Assembly: GCA_944323155.1 (NCBI GenBank)
Contig: CALURL010000004.1
Span: 1-64,000, forward strand
DNA from: Candidatus Gastranaerophilales bacterium
Lineage (GTDB): Bacteria > Cyanobacteriota > Vampirovibrionia > Gastranaerophilales > Gastranaerophilaceae
Direction: 5' to 3'
DNA: 64,000 nt
The position numbers and the translations under genes were made by a program. Below are positions 26,822 through 35,090 of this stretch, piece after piece (the first letter of the stretch is position 1; each line of letters opens with the position of its first letter). The notes under the pieces are model-generated. The model saw only the letters and a program-made list of their open reading frames with translations. It searched no databases and was not told the origin of the DNA.

Positions 26822-27034
26822 ATGAGTTTATCACCAAAGGAAATTCAGGTATTGACTTTGGTTGCATTGGGTTATTCAGATAAAGAAATCTGTAGTGAAT
26901 TGAAGATTAAATATGGCACGGTCAGAACGTATATTGATAGAATAGTGTTAAAGCTTAATGCAAAAAACAGAACCCATGCAGCCATATTATATATAATCAA
27001 TCATCCTGAATGGAGTGTAAATTTTTCAAGGTAA
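26822..27034 (+). CDS. LuxR/GerE-type HTH regulator, HTH only
   Basis: A 70-residue protein made only of a LuxR-type DNA-binding domain: LSPKEIQVLTLVALGYSDKE, then a turn and KYGTVRTYIDRIVLKLNAKNRTHAAIL, the standard four-helix pattern with the recognition helix in the middle. It has no receiver or sensor domain. The ATG at 26822 follows AAGGAATTAAG. It ends just before the amidase gene, so it is the first gene of the virion transcript and a plausible activator of it. Confidence 0.82.
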   Translation: MSLSPKEIQVLTLVALGYSDKEICSELKIKYGTVRTYIDRIVLKLNAKNRTHAAILYIINHPEWSVNFSR

Positions 27035-27036
27035 AT

Positions 27037-27534
27037 ATGAAAAGAATAATAATACATTGGACAGCAGGAGGTCACTATCCGACTGCTAGTGAACTTTTTT
27101 ATTATCATTTTTTGATTGATAAGGATGGAAAGTATTACCGTGGCAAGTTTAGGCCAAGTGATAACGAAAACTGTAAGCCGGCAAGTTATGCACCCCACAC
27201 AGGAGGCGGTAATACCGGCTCAATAGGCGTTGCATTATGCGGAATGTCAGGGTTTAAGAATAAGAAGAAAATTGGGAATTATCCTATTACAAAAATTCAG
27301 TTTGAGTCAGCTATGAAATTGTGTGCTGAACTTTGTTTAGAGTATAAAATTCCTGTTACAGGACAAACCATTATGACACATTATGAATTTGGTCTTAAAC
27401 ATCCTAAAACATCCAGTGCCGGGAAAATAGATATAATATTTATTCCTCCTTATCCCTGGGTAGAAAGGCAAGAGGCGGGAAGCTTTATTAGAGCAAAGAT
27501 TAAGTGGTATTTATTAAAGTTAAAAGGAGATTAA
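27037..27534 (+). CDS. N-acetylmuramoyl-L-alanine amidase (phage-type endolysin)
   Basis: A 165-residue peptidoglycan amidase of the Amidase_2/PGRP fold. It cuts the bond between MurNAc and the stem peptide. The metal-site elements are IIIHWTAGG (His near residue 7), YAPHTGGGNTGSIGVALCGM, and a third element around THYEFGLKHP and GKID. I use the ATG at 27037, two bases after the HTH gene stop and preceded by AAGG; an upstream in-frame start at 27010 overlaps the HTH gene. It has no signal peptide, so release would need a holin. In a virion cassette it could act in lysis or in entry. Confidence 0.85.
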   Translation: MKRIIIHWTAGGHYPTASELFYYHFLIDKDGKYYRGKFRPSDNENCKPASYAPHTGGGNTGSIGVALCGMSGFKNKKKIGNYPITKIQFESAMKLCAELCLEYKIPVTGQTIMTHYEFGLKHPKTSSAGKIDIIFIPPYPWVERQEAGSFIRAKIKWYLLKLKGD

Positions 27535-27535
27535 T

Positions 27536-29065
27536 ATGTCAGAAATATCTTTTTATAATTTATCCGGTGGTATAAACTTAGCCGCGACTAAAACAGAGTT
27601 AGGTTTAGATACAAAAAAAATATATTGGTCAGATTCTAAAAATATAGAAATTTTATCAAATAAAGGCATTGTAAAACAAAAGGGTAATGTTATATTTTTT
27701 GAACTTCCAGTACCAGAAAAAATAACAAGTATAACAGAGATGGTTTCAAAACCCAATAATAAGCTTGTAATTACAACTGTTTCAGGCAAAATTTATGTTT
27801 ATAATAATCAAATTGGGCAGGCGGTTTTATTAGACAAAACATTAAATGGTGAAAAGCCAAGGTTTGTTAATTTTTTAAACGGCTTGGTTGGGATTTCAGA
27901 ATCAGACGGGCTTTTTTATATAAAAGACAACGGGAATAATAATTACGAAGTTTTGGAATGCGACTTAAAAGATTCATCTGATGAACTTGTTACTGATGCT
28001 GTTATTACAGTATTTAGAGGCAGAATATTTGTCGCAAAAGATGCAACGATTTATTATTCTGCGCTTGGAACTTATGATGATTTTGAAACTGAAAATGATG
28101 CAGGCTATATAAGAAATTTTCATACAGATACTGATGAAATTACTGCATTAAAACCATACAGGGATTATCTTGCAATATACAAAAGGAATAAAGTGTATTT
28201 GTTATCAGGAACTACTCCTGAAGATTTTGCAATTCAGCCGTTTGCAGATAAAGGTTCATACTCTGCCGATGCAATTGTAAATGTTAATAACAAACAGTAT
28301 TTTTTGAGTGACGGAATATTTGCATTGGAGCAGGTTGGGGAATTAAATCAAATCCAGTTAGGTTCTGAAATTACATCCAATATTCGTCCAGAATTTGAAC
28401 ACTTTACATATACAGGTCTGGCAAATGCATTTTGTATTCACTATCCTAAAAAAAATCAGGTCTGGTACTTTTTTCCGTATATGAATGATGAATATTTTCA
28501 TACAATTTGGATTAATGATTATGTTAATAAATCCTGGTTCAAGCGGGTTTTACCTCAGGATATAACGTGTGCAGCCAGTTATAACGGAGATATTTTAACA
28601 GCAGATTCATCAGGCTGCATTTATAAGGAAGATACAGGAAACACCTTTGACGGGCAAGCAATAGAATTTATGTGGAAATCTCCATTTCTTGCAATAACAC
28701 AGGCTCATCACAGGAAAACAATCGATGAATTTTATTTTATTTTGGATAATTCTTATGATAATGATTTTAATTTTTCTATATACAAGGATTATGACAGTGA
28801 GTTTTCTGATGATGTAGAGCACATATATTGTTATCACGAAGAACATTTTATGTGGGGAGACGATACATCTGATGCAAAATCAAATGAATGCTGGCCTGTT
28901 GATAATGCAATGTATCCAATATGGGCGGTTAATACAGATGTTATGGAAAAAGCAGAAATCTCAGAAGCCAATTATTCAATACAGCTTTGTATCGAAGGAA
29001 ATGAAATAACAAGTTCCTGTGCAATAATAGGACTTCATTTTAAAGAAATATATAACGATGATTAA
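27536..29065 (+). CDS. Phage tail-hub/head-completion protein, P22 gp10-like beta-propeller
   Basis: A 509-residue beta-rich protein. It starts NLSGGINLAATKTEL and then repeats blades of about 45-50 residues (for example NKLVITTVSGKIYVYNNQ, RIFVAKDATIYYSALG, YLAIYKRNKVYLLSGTTP, KQYFLSDGIFALEQVG), as do P22 gp10-type hub proteins that close the portal after packaging. An acidic, aromatic C-terminal beta domain follows. AAGGAG precedes the ATG at 27536. It is placed directly before the coat gene. The propeller pattern is visible; the exact gp10 equivalence is inference. Confidence 0.6.
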   Translation: MSEISFYNLSGGINLAATKTELGLDTKKIYWSDSKNIEILSNKGIVKQKGNVIFFELPVPEKITSITEMVSKPNNKLVITTVSGKIYVYNNQIGQAVLLDKTLNGEKPRFVNFLNGLVGISESDGLFYIKDNGNNNYEVLECDLKDSSDELVTDAVITVFRGRIFVAKDATIYYSALGTYDDFETENDAGYIRNFHTDTDEITALKPYRDYLAIYKRNKVYLLSGTTPEDFAIQPFADKGSYSADAIVNVNNKQYFLSDGIFALEQVGELNQIQLGSEITSNIRPEFEHFTYTGLANAFCIHYPKKNQVWYFFPYMNDEYFHTIWINDYVNKSWFKRVLPQDITCAASYNGDILTADSSGCIYKEDTGNTFDGQAIEFMWKSPFLAITQAHHRKTIDEFYFILDNSYDNDFNFSIYKDYDSEFSDDVEHIYCYHEEHFMWGDDTSDAKSNECWPVDNAMYPIWAVNTDVMEKAEISEANYSIQLCIEGNEITSSCAIIGLHFKEIYNDD

Positions 29066-29127
29066 TAAAAAAGCCACCACTCATTATTTAAGTACAACAA
29101 TAATTTAACCAAGAAAGGAAACAAAAC

Positions 29128-29988
29128 ATGACAGAAAACGCTTACTCTGCATTTATTCCAGAGATATGGAGCCAAAAACTTAATGCAATGTTGGAAAAAG
29201 AATGCGTTATGCTTCAATGTGTAAACAGAAATTATGAAGGCGAAATTAAAAATCAAGGTGATAAAGTAAAAATTATTACACCTGCAGAAGTTGCTATTTC
29301 AACATTAAGTACAAGTAATATTTCATATAGTGAACTTGCACCAACATCAATGGATTTGGTAATTGATCAGAAAAAATTCTTTGCATTTAAAATTAATGAT
29401 GTTGCGCAGGTTCAAGCAAATACTGATATTATGGAAGCTCACTTGAAAAATGCTAAAAAAGCAATTGAAGAAGTTCAAGATGCTTACCTTCTATCACAAC
29501 ATACAAATGTAGATTCAAAAAATATTGTAGGAAGTGACTCAGCTCCAATTGCACTGGATAAGACAACAATTTATGAACAGTTTGTAAAACTTGCTTTGGC
29601 ATTGAAAAATTCAGATGCCGTATCTGCAACAAAACGCCCGTGGGTTGTAATTAACCCGACAATTGAATCATATCTATTACAAAGCAGTGAATTTATCGGC
29701 GCATATAAAGTTGCAGATGAAACACTAAGAGAAGGCGCAATTGGCAGAATTGCAGGCATGGATGTACTTGTAAGTACAAATTTAACTGCAACATCTAATA
29801 AATTCTATGTTTTAGCCGGTACAAACGATGCAATTACATTTGCCTCTCAGTTAGCAAAAATTGAAAGCTTAAGAGACAAAGATTCATTCTCTGACCTGGT
29901 TAGAGGTTTATATTTGTACGGTGCAAAAACAGTTCAGCCAAAAGCACTTGCAAAAATGGTTGTCAAAGATCCTTCTGCTGCAGCATAA
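29128..29988 (+). CDS. Major capsid protein (HK97 fold, P22-coat-like)
   Basis: A 286-residue coat protein. The N terminus (FIPEIWSQKLNAMLEKECVM) and NRNYEGEIKNQGDKVKIITP are the typical opening of this phage coat family, followed by the DLVIDQKKFFAFKINDVAQ E-loop/spine region and the A-domain-like segments around GRIAGMDVLVSTNL. The sequence is full length with no disruption. AAGAAAGGA precedes ATG 29128. It is followed by a perfect hairpin at 30041 and by the scaffold candidate. Together with the portal and terminase genes, this identifies the region as a capsid-forming unit. Confidence 0.85.
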   Translation: MTENAYSAFIPEIWSQKLNAMLEKECVMLQCVNRNYEGEIKNQGDKVKIITPAEVAISTLSTSNISYSELAPTSMDLVIDQKKFFAFKINDVAQVQANTDIMEAHLKNAKKAIEEVQDAYLLSQHTNVDSKNIVGSDSAPIALDKTTIYEQFVKLALALKNSDAVSATKRPWVVINPTIESYLLQSSEFIGAYKVADETLREGAIGRIAGMDVLVSTNLTATSNKFYVLAGTNDAITFASQLAKIESLRDKDSFSDLVRGLYLYGAKTVQPKALAKMVVKDPSAAA

Positions 29989-30040
29989 TTTGTGAAAATT
30001 AAATAAGTTAAATATAAATATTTACCCTGATCAAAATAAA

Positions 30041-30074
30041 AGTGTATCCTTGAATAATTTTTCAAGGATACACT
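30041..30074 (+). terminator. Perfect 12-bp inverted repeat after the coat gene
   Basis: AGTGTATCCTTG (30041-30052) and CAAGGATACACT (30063-30074) form a perfect stem with a ten-base loop. The 3' side has only a weak T run (CCATTTTG), so it may be an attenuator or an mRNA-stabilising stem that keeps coat mRNA abundant, rather than a full terminator. Confidence 0.65.
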
Positions 30075-30100
30075 CCATTTTGAGAAGAAAGGATATACTG

Positions 30101-30349
30101 ATGTTTACTAAACTTAAAAGAACAATAAAAGAACTTGCTAAACAGGCAGTTTATCTGGCTGAAAAAACTCTGAGCGGTGAAGACGGAAAAAGAAAAAAAC
30201 AGATGGCACTTGAATACATAATATCTAATATTCCGGTATTTGCGCCTTTTAAAAAGATTATTGCAAAACTTCTTTCGGATTTTATAGATGATGCAATAGA
30301 ACTTTCTGTTTTGACAATGAAATCTTTATCGCACGGATTTGAACAATAA
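30101..30349 (+). CDS. Small virion-cassette protein, possible holin-like
   Basis: An 82-residue basic protein. I start at ATG 30101, which has GAAAGGA upstream; an in-frame start at 30050 lies inside the hairpin. A lysine-rich N terminus is followed by an amphipathic segment (ALEYIISNIPVFAPFKKIIA) and an acidic helix. The middle is moderately hydrophobic but not a clear membrane span. It lies between the coat and scaffold genes. It could be a small head or holin-like protein; function is not certain. Confidence 0.5.
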   Translation: MFTKLKRTIKELAKQAVYLAEKTLSGEDGKRKKQMALEYIISNIPVFAPFKKIIAKLLSDFIDDAIELSVLTMKSLSHGFEQ

Positions 30350-30358
30350 GGAGAAATA

Positions 30359-31072
30359 ATGAATATGCAAGATAAAAAGAATGCACAATTAATGAATACA
30401 AATTCTTCAAATATTTCATCAAATGCCGTTTACCAGCAGACACTGGCGGATGCATTACAAACAAGTGAGGCAGCAAAGCCAAATCAAGCTGCTTCTTCTT
30501 CAATGTCAGATGCAGAAAACCAGATAAAACAAATGGCGCTAAAGGATATTCAACAAATCGAGAACATGATTAATTCAGGTGTTGTAAGTCCGGAACAAGG
30601 ACAAAATTTAATGAATTATGTAGTGAATAAAGCGTATAATGAAGTGAAACAACAAAAAGGGCTTTCAACACAGCAACCTGTTCAAAATTCTGTGCCTGCC
30701 GCGGGTTATCTTAATAACCTCGACAATCCTGAATTTTTTCAACAGGATGGAAGAAATCAAGTTCTTGAATATTTGAAAAATTCTTATCCCACTGTTGGTA
30801 AAGATGAAATGTCTCAAATTATTAATATGATAACAGGAGTTGAAAACTCTGCAATACAGAGATATTTGAGAAAGCAGGAGCACGATAAAGCACTAATGAA
30901 TGCAAATGAAGCTGCAAAACAGAGATTAATTGCAAATGCGCAAAAATCCAATGCAGGAAACGGAACCGGAGTGATTTTTACTCGTGAGCAAATCGGCAAA
31001 ATGAGTGGTGCAGAATTTGCAAAAAATGAACGTCTAATTATGGATCAGTTAAAAAGAGGTCTTATTCGTTAG
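30359..31072 (+). CDS. Putative capsid scaffold protein
   Basis: A 237-residue, Gln/Asn-rich, helical protein without cysteine. The N-terminal 55 residues are low complexity, the middle is predicted helical, and the C-terminal 30 residues contain FTREQIGKMSGAEFAKNERL, a motif I know from phage scaffolding proteins that bind coat at their C terminus. AAGGAG precedes ATG 30359. It lies just after the coat gene, whereas in P22-like phages the scaffold precedes it. The role is inferred from position, composition and this C-terminal motif. Confidence 0.65.
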   Translation: MNMQDKKNAQLMNTNSSNISSNAVYQQTLADALQTSEAAKPNQAASSSMSDAENQIKQMALKDIQQIENMINSGVVSPEQGQNLMNYVVNKAYNEVKQQKGLSTQQPVQNSVPAAGYLNNLDNPEFFQQDGRNQVLEYLKNSYPTVGKDEMSQIINMITGVENSAIQRYLRKQEHDKALMNANEAAKQRLIANAQKSNAGNGTGVIFTREQIGKMSGAEFAKNERLIMDQLKRGLIR

Positions 31073-31101
31073 AATTTTGTGAATTTATAATCTTTAAGCG
31101 G

Positions 31102-31129
31102 GCAGCCTTTTTATTAGGCTGCTTTGTTT
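31102..31129 (+). terminator. Hairpin terminator after scaffold gene
   Basis: GCAGCCT (31102-31108) pairs with AGGCTGC (31116-31122), followed by TTTGTTT. Confidence 0.75.
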
Positions 31130-31157
31130 AAAGATGTTAAAAAGATTAGGAGAAAAC

Positions 31158-31796
31158 ATGAATTATTTGGAGATTGTTAATAAATGTCTGATTGAGCTTA
31201 ATTACAAACAGGTAAATGCTTTTTCGGAATTAATAAAAAATGATCATAAAAAATTAAAAAATATAATAAATGTTATAAATGCAGAACTGTGTAATTTTGA
31301 TAACTGGAATTTTTTGCTTCGTAAGTCTGTTTTACATCTTTCAAAAGGCGAAACAGAAATTGATAACACAATTGCCGGAAGAATAGAATCTTTAATTGCA
31401 GACGGAAATGTTCTTGAATATTATGAAGATTTTGAAAAATTCTTTACAAATACACAGCCTTCTAATACATACAGTATTTTTAACAATAAAATTTTGCTGC
31501 CGGAATATGATAGAGATATTGATATAGATGTAATTTATTACACAAAGAATTGTGCTGTAAATGAATCAGGTGAAGAAATTCTCGAATTGACAGATGGAAC
31601 TGATGAATCTTTAATCCCCATGCCTTTTGCAGAGCCTTTACTTGTGTATGGCGCATGTATGAGATTAAAAGGAAATCCGCAGCATGTAAGATTTAATTAC
31701 TGGTATGGCATGTATAAAGATGCACTTGCAAACCTTCGTGCAAAGGTTTCAATAACTACTGATGATATTCCGACAATCAAGACTCACAGAAGGTAA
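31158..31796 (+). CDS. Head-tail adaptor-like protein
   Basis: A 212-residue protein. The ATG at 31158 has TTAGGAG upstream and is preferred to ATG 31134, which lacks a site. The opening MNYLEIVNKCLIELNYKQVN and the strong Trp/Tyr content (DNWNFLLR, FNYWYGMYKDALANLRAK near the C terminus) resemble the P22 gp4-type ring proteins that attach under the portal. It is located between scaffold and small terminase. The adaptor call is by build and context only. Confidence 0.55.
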   Translation: MNYLEIVNKCLIELNYKQVNAFSELIKNDHKKLKNIINVINAELCNFDNWNFLLRKSVLHLSKGETEIDNTIAGRIESLIADGNVLEYYEDFEKFFTNTQPSNTYSIFNNKILLPEYDRDIDIDVIYYTKNCAVNESGEEILELTDGTDESLIPMPFAEPLLVYGACMRLKGNPQHVRFNYWYGMYKDALANLRAKVSITTDDIPTIKTHRR

Positions 31797-31961
31797 AAAT
31801 CAGAATTTCGGACAAAAAAAACAGGAAGTAATTTCATTTCCCCCCTGTTAAGATTTACACTAGCCGAAATATAAATAGCATGCTTATTATACAATTTTTT
31901 TCAAAAAAACACAAATATTTATAAGAAATGTTAATAATTTTAATAAAAGAATAAAACAATA

Positions 31962-32399
31962 ATGAAAAATTTAACTCAACAGCAAAAACAATTTGTATTT
32001 GAATATATAAATTCTCTTGATGGAGAGTATTCTGCAAAGAAAGCCGGTTACAAAGCAAAGGATTTGAAATCTGTCGCAAACAGATTACTTTCTGACAAAA
32101 TAATTGTTAATGAAATTAAATTACAAATCCAAAAACAAATATCTTCGTTAAGAGTTCACAAAGGATATGTTATACAAAAACTTTTGCAGATTGCGGAATT
32201 TTCTCTGGAGGAGGAGGATATTCTTGATAAAGACGGAGGTTATACAGGCAAGAAAAAATTACGTGACACATCTGCAGGTCTAAAAGCGCTTGAAAGTCTC
32301 TGTAAATATCTTGGATTTTCTTCTAATAACAAAGAAGAGGATGAATACAATCAAGCAAAAATTATAACTATTTCGAATTTAGATGATGAAAAAATTTAG
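31962..32399 (+). CDS. Phage terminase small subunit
   Basis: A 145-residue protein matching the small terminase pattern: LTQQQKQFVFEYINSLDGEYSAKKAGYK (seen as an N-terminal HTH), followed by ANRLLSDKIIVNEIK, a coiled oligomerisation region and an acidic tail. This subunit recognises viral or host DNA and delivers it to the large subunit for packaging. ATG 31962 lies about 165 bases after the adaptor gene, in AT-rich DNA with an AACAGG...CCTGTT repeat at 31820-31849. Its DNA target cannot be predicted from this window. Confidence 0.82.
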   Translation: MKNLTQQQKQFVFEYINSLDGEYSAKKAGYKAKDLKSVANRLLSDKIIVNEIKLQIQKQISSLRVHKGYVIQKLLQIAEFSLEEEDILDKDGGYTGKKKLRDTSAGLKALESLCKYLGFSSNNKEEDEYNQAKIITISNLDDEKI

Positions 32400-32411
32400 A
32401 GGAAAGTTATT

Positions 32412-32771
32412 ATGAAGAATCAGGAAAATGTAGAAAAAATGCTTCTTGAAGGTGCATCATTAGAAGATTTAATAAGGATGAAAATAGAAGAAGAATTTAA
32501 AAATGAAGCTGAAAAATTGAAACATAAGCCTCAAAAAATTACTTATACGGAAATATCAAAGGTTCCTGAAAAGTATATTTTTTCTAAGAATTCTGTATTC
32601 AAAGTTTTCAATAAAAGAACTAAAAACGAATCTTATATAAACGGAGTTCAAGCAGAAGCCCTTTTAGGAATTCAATATAACGTGCGCGAACAAATATTGA
32701 AAGGTTTGCTGAGCGCGTTTATCACAGAAGATGCATATGTAAGATTTGAGAAAGCTGATGTCTGGGAATAA
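32412..32771 (+). CDS. Virion-cassette hypothetical protein
   Basis: A 119-residue charged protein beginning with a helical, glutamate-rich region (EDLIRMKIEEEFKNEAEKL) and a basic C-terminal domain (FKVFNKRTKNESYINGVQAE, GIQYNVREQILKGLL). No family recognised. GAGGAAAG precedes ATG 32412. Its stop overlaps the next start by one base, so it is translationally coupled to the GNAT gene. Confidence 0.65.
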   Translation: MKNQENVEKMLLEGASLEDLIRMKIEEEFKNEAEKLKHKPQKITYTEISKVPEKYIFSKNSVFKVFNKRTKNESYINGVQAEALLGIQYNVREQILKGLLSAFITEDAYVRFEKADVWE

Positions 32772-33295
32772 TGATTGAATTTTTAAATATAACAATAAAA
32801 CGTAATACTGGACATTACGAAAATACCAAATATTTTACCGAAGTTATGTTTTTATATTTAAGATATGCGAAATTTTTGGATGATGATTACGCTCTGAACG
32901 GACAGTCTTTTTATGAATATTTCTGCGGGCTTGTCGAAAGGTTAAGCCCTTTTTTCTGGGTAATTTTGTATGACGGAAAGGTCTCCGGATTTGTTTTTCT
33001 TGACAATATAATCGGCGACAGCAGCCGCCTTCATTCGGCGGAACTTACAACTTGTTTTCATAAAGAATTCTGGGGCAGTTATACAAAATACTGCGCAAAG
33101 TTATTTTTAAATCACTGTTTTAATCGTCTAAAATTCAAAAAAATTAAAGCGCTTATTTATCCGCAAAATTTCAGAGTAAAAACACTATTGAAAGCAAGCG
33201 GTTTTCAAAAAGAAGGATATCTTAAATCAGAAACGCTAAAAGATAATAAATTGCAGGATATTGAAATATATTCTGTACTAAATCAGGAAAGGTAA
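32771..33295 (+). CDS. GNAT-family acetyltransferase inside the virion cassette
   Basis: A 174-residue GNAT-fold protein. FFWVILYDGKVSGFVFLDNI gives the central beta strands, AKLFLNHCFNRLKFKKIKALIYPQNFRVKTLLKASGF (seen in part) follows the acetyl-CoA helix and the usual C-terminal asparagine helix, ending QKEGYLK. The typical pyrophosphate loop is weak. It overlaps the preceding stop by one base and precedes the portal gene by 5 bases. Some phage structural operons carry such genes, perhaps to modify virion or host proteins; the target is unknown. Confidence 0.7.
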   Translation: MIEFLNITIKRNTGHYENTKYFTEVMFLYLRYAKFLDDDYALNGQSFYEYFCGLVERLSPFFWVILYDGKVSGFVFLDNIIGDSSRLHSAELTTCFHKEFWGSYTKYCAKLFLNHCFNRLKFKKIKALIYPQNFRVKTLLKASGFQKEGYLKSETLKDNKLQDIEIYSVLNQER

Positions 33296-33300
33296 TTTTT

Positions 33301-34977
33301 ATGAAAATAGAAACTGAAGATTTAACTCAAAAATTAAATGAAACAGATGCAATTTATTTGACAGGCAGTATCGCTGAGAAATATGACAAATTTGAAGATG
33401 AGCGTACTGCACAGTTGAATGATATTCGTCTTGTAAGAGATGCAATATATAACACTGACATCCCAAAATTGAACGGCTGGGACAATAAGATTGAACTGCC
33501 GGATATTTATGAGCTTGCTCAAACATTAAAATCTCATATCAGCGAGAATTTATATTCACATCCTGATGCAATGTTTGATGTTACAGGAACTACGCCTCAA
33601 ACACAGGCTTTTGCAAACAGGCAAAAAGCAATGCTTGTCAATACATTCGAGCAGATGAATATTGAAAATGAAATAGAAAAAGTTATTGATGGAATTGTTG
33701 AAACAGGCGAGGCAACCTTATTTGTCGGCTGGGAAACTAAAATTAAATCAACAAGGCGTGCAAAAACTTTTGAAGAAGAACTTATGCACCCTGAAACAAA
33801 AGGCGGTTTTGTAATTGAAGATAAAGTTACATACGATAATGCAAGAATTAAACATATTAAAGCTGAAGATTTTGTTTTTGATAAATATAATCGTGATAAC
33901 TGGGATTCTTGCGCAAAAATTTATCGTACTTATGCTTCGCTCGAGGATATATTCTCTGACAAATCAAATAACTGTCTTACTGAAGAAAAAACGGAAGAAT
34001 TGAAAGGAGTGGTGGCAAATAAAAAATCACGCAGCAGCCTAAGCGCCAATAGAGCTGTTGACGGTAATAAACTTGAAATTTTAGAATACTGGGGAGATAT
34101 TGAATTATCAGACGGAAAGGTTTTGAAAAACTGGCTGGTTGTTGTTGCCGCAAGAAAAGAAATTATCCGATTTGAACCGAATCCGTTTATCATAAATCCT
34201 TTTATCCACGCAAATATTATAGAATCACCGCATACTTTAAGAGGAGTTTCTCCATTACGTGTGGCGTTGATATTAAATAATATAGCTTCAACTATTTTGA
34301 ATAAACAAATAGATGCTCTTGCATTAATGATGAATCCTCCATATCTTGCGCCGAAAGGCTGTTTTAAAGGTCAGCAGGATGTCAAGCCGGGGAAAATTAT
34401 TGAATATGATGCCGCTTTAATGCCGACTCAGCCAATTCCTTTATCTTTTGATAAAGCTATGGTCGGCTGGGATTTCTTGAATTATTTCAAATCAACAATA
34501 GAAAGCGCTACAGGAATTTTCAAAAATATGGCGGGAAATATTCAAAATGCACAGCGTACGGCAACAGAATTAAATTATTCCGTAAGCGGTCAGGAAGCAA
34601 GATTAAACATGCTTCTTGATACAATTAACAGAAAAATTGTTGTTCCTATGGTTGAGAAAACTGCAGAAATTATTTCTTATTTTAAACTCGGTAAAGAGTT
34701 AATAGGAACAAACGACAGAGGCAAAACTATGTTTGTTGAAATTGACGATGATGTTAGAAATGCCAATTACATTTATCGTTATGGGGATAGAAAAGCCTCT
34801 TTTGAAAGAAAACTTCGATTGAAAGAGTTATTTGAAGTTGTTCAATCATTTGCAAATGTTCCGGAGGTTGAGGAACAGATTAACTGGCTTGAATGTTTCA
34901 AATTTGCTTTGGAACAATACGGAATTGAAAACGCAAATAATTTTCTTTTGAACAAAGACGATGAAATCCAAAAGTAA
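33301..34977 (+). CDS. Phage portal protein
   Basis: A 558-residue portal of the P22/podovirus type, forming the dodecameric ring through which DNA is packed. Features are the N-terminal wing (YDKFEDERTAQLNDIRLVRD, then DNKIELPDIYELAQTLKSHI), a stem/clip region (IDGIVETGEATLFVGWE), ESPHTLRGVSPLRVALILNN, and a long helical C-terminal crown region with QNAQRTATELNYSVSGQEARL, typical of portals. No disruption is seen. The gene lies 5 bases after the GNAT gene and 113 bases before the large terminase. Confidence 0.85.
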   Translation: MKIETEDLTQKLNETDAIYLTGSIAEKYDKFEDERTAQLNDIRLVRDAIYNTDIPKLNGWDNKIELPDIYELAQTLKSHISENLYSHPDAMFDVTGTTPQTQAFANRQKAMLVNTFEQMNIENEIEKVIDGIVETGEATLFVGWETKIKSTRRAKTFEEELMHPETKGGFVIEDKVTYDNARIKHIKAEDFVFDKYNRDNWDSCAKIYRTYASLEDIFSDKSNNCLTEEKTEELKGVVANKKSRSSLSANRAVDGNKLEILEYWGDIELSDGKVLKNWLVVVAARKEIIRFEPNPFIINPFIHANIIESPHTLRGVSPLRVALILNNIASTILNKQIDALALMMNPPYLAPKGCFKGQQDVKPGKIIEYDAALMPTQPIPLSFDKAMVGWDFLNYFKSTIESATGIFKNMAGNIQNAQRTATELNYSVSGQEARLNMLLDTINRKIVVPMVEKTAEIISYFKLGKELIGTNDRGKTMFVEIDDDVRNANYIYRYGDRKASFERKLRLKELFEVVQSFANVPEVEEQINWLECFKFALEQYGIENANNFLLNKDDEIQK

Positions 34978-35090
34978 ACTGAATCTATTAGTCTATTCTC
35001 TGCCGTCCCTTTCAGGTTCTTTTCCGACTCCTCATGCATAAATGACCATTTCTATTCCAAGGGGCGGCTTTTTCTTGCAGGTAAAAAGTT

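Noticed and set aside
34978-35090. A small gene between portal and large terminase
   Set aside because: No reading frame with a start, ribosome site and reasonable length was found in the 113-base gap.
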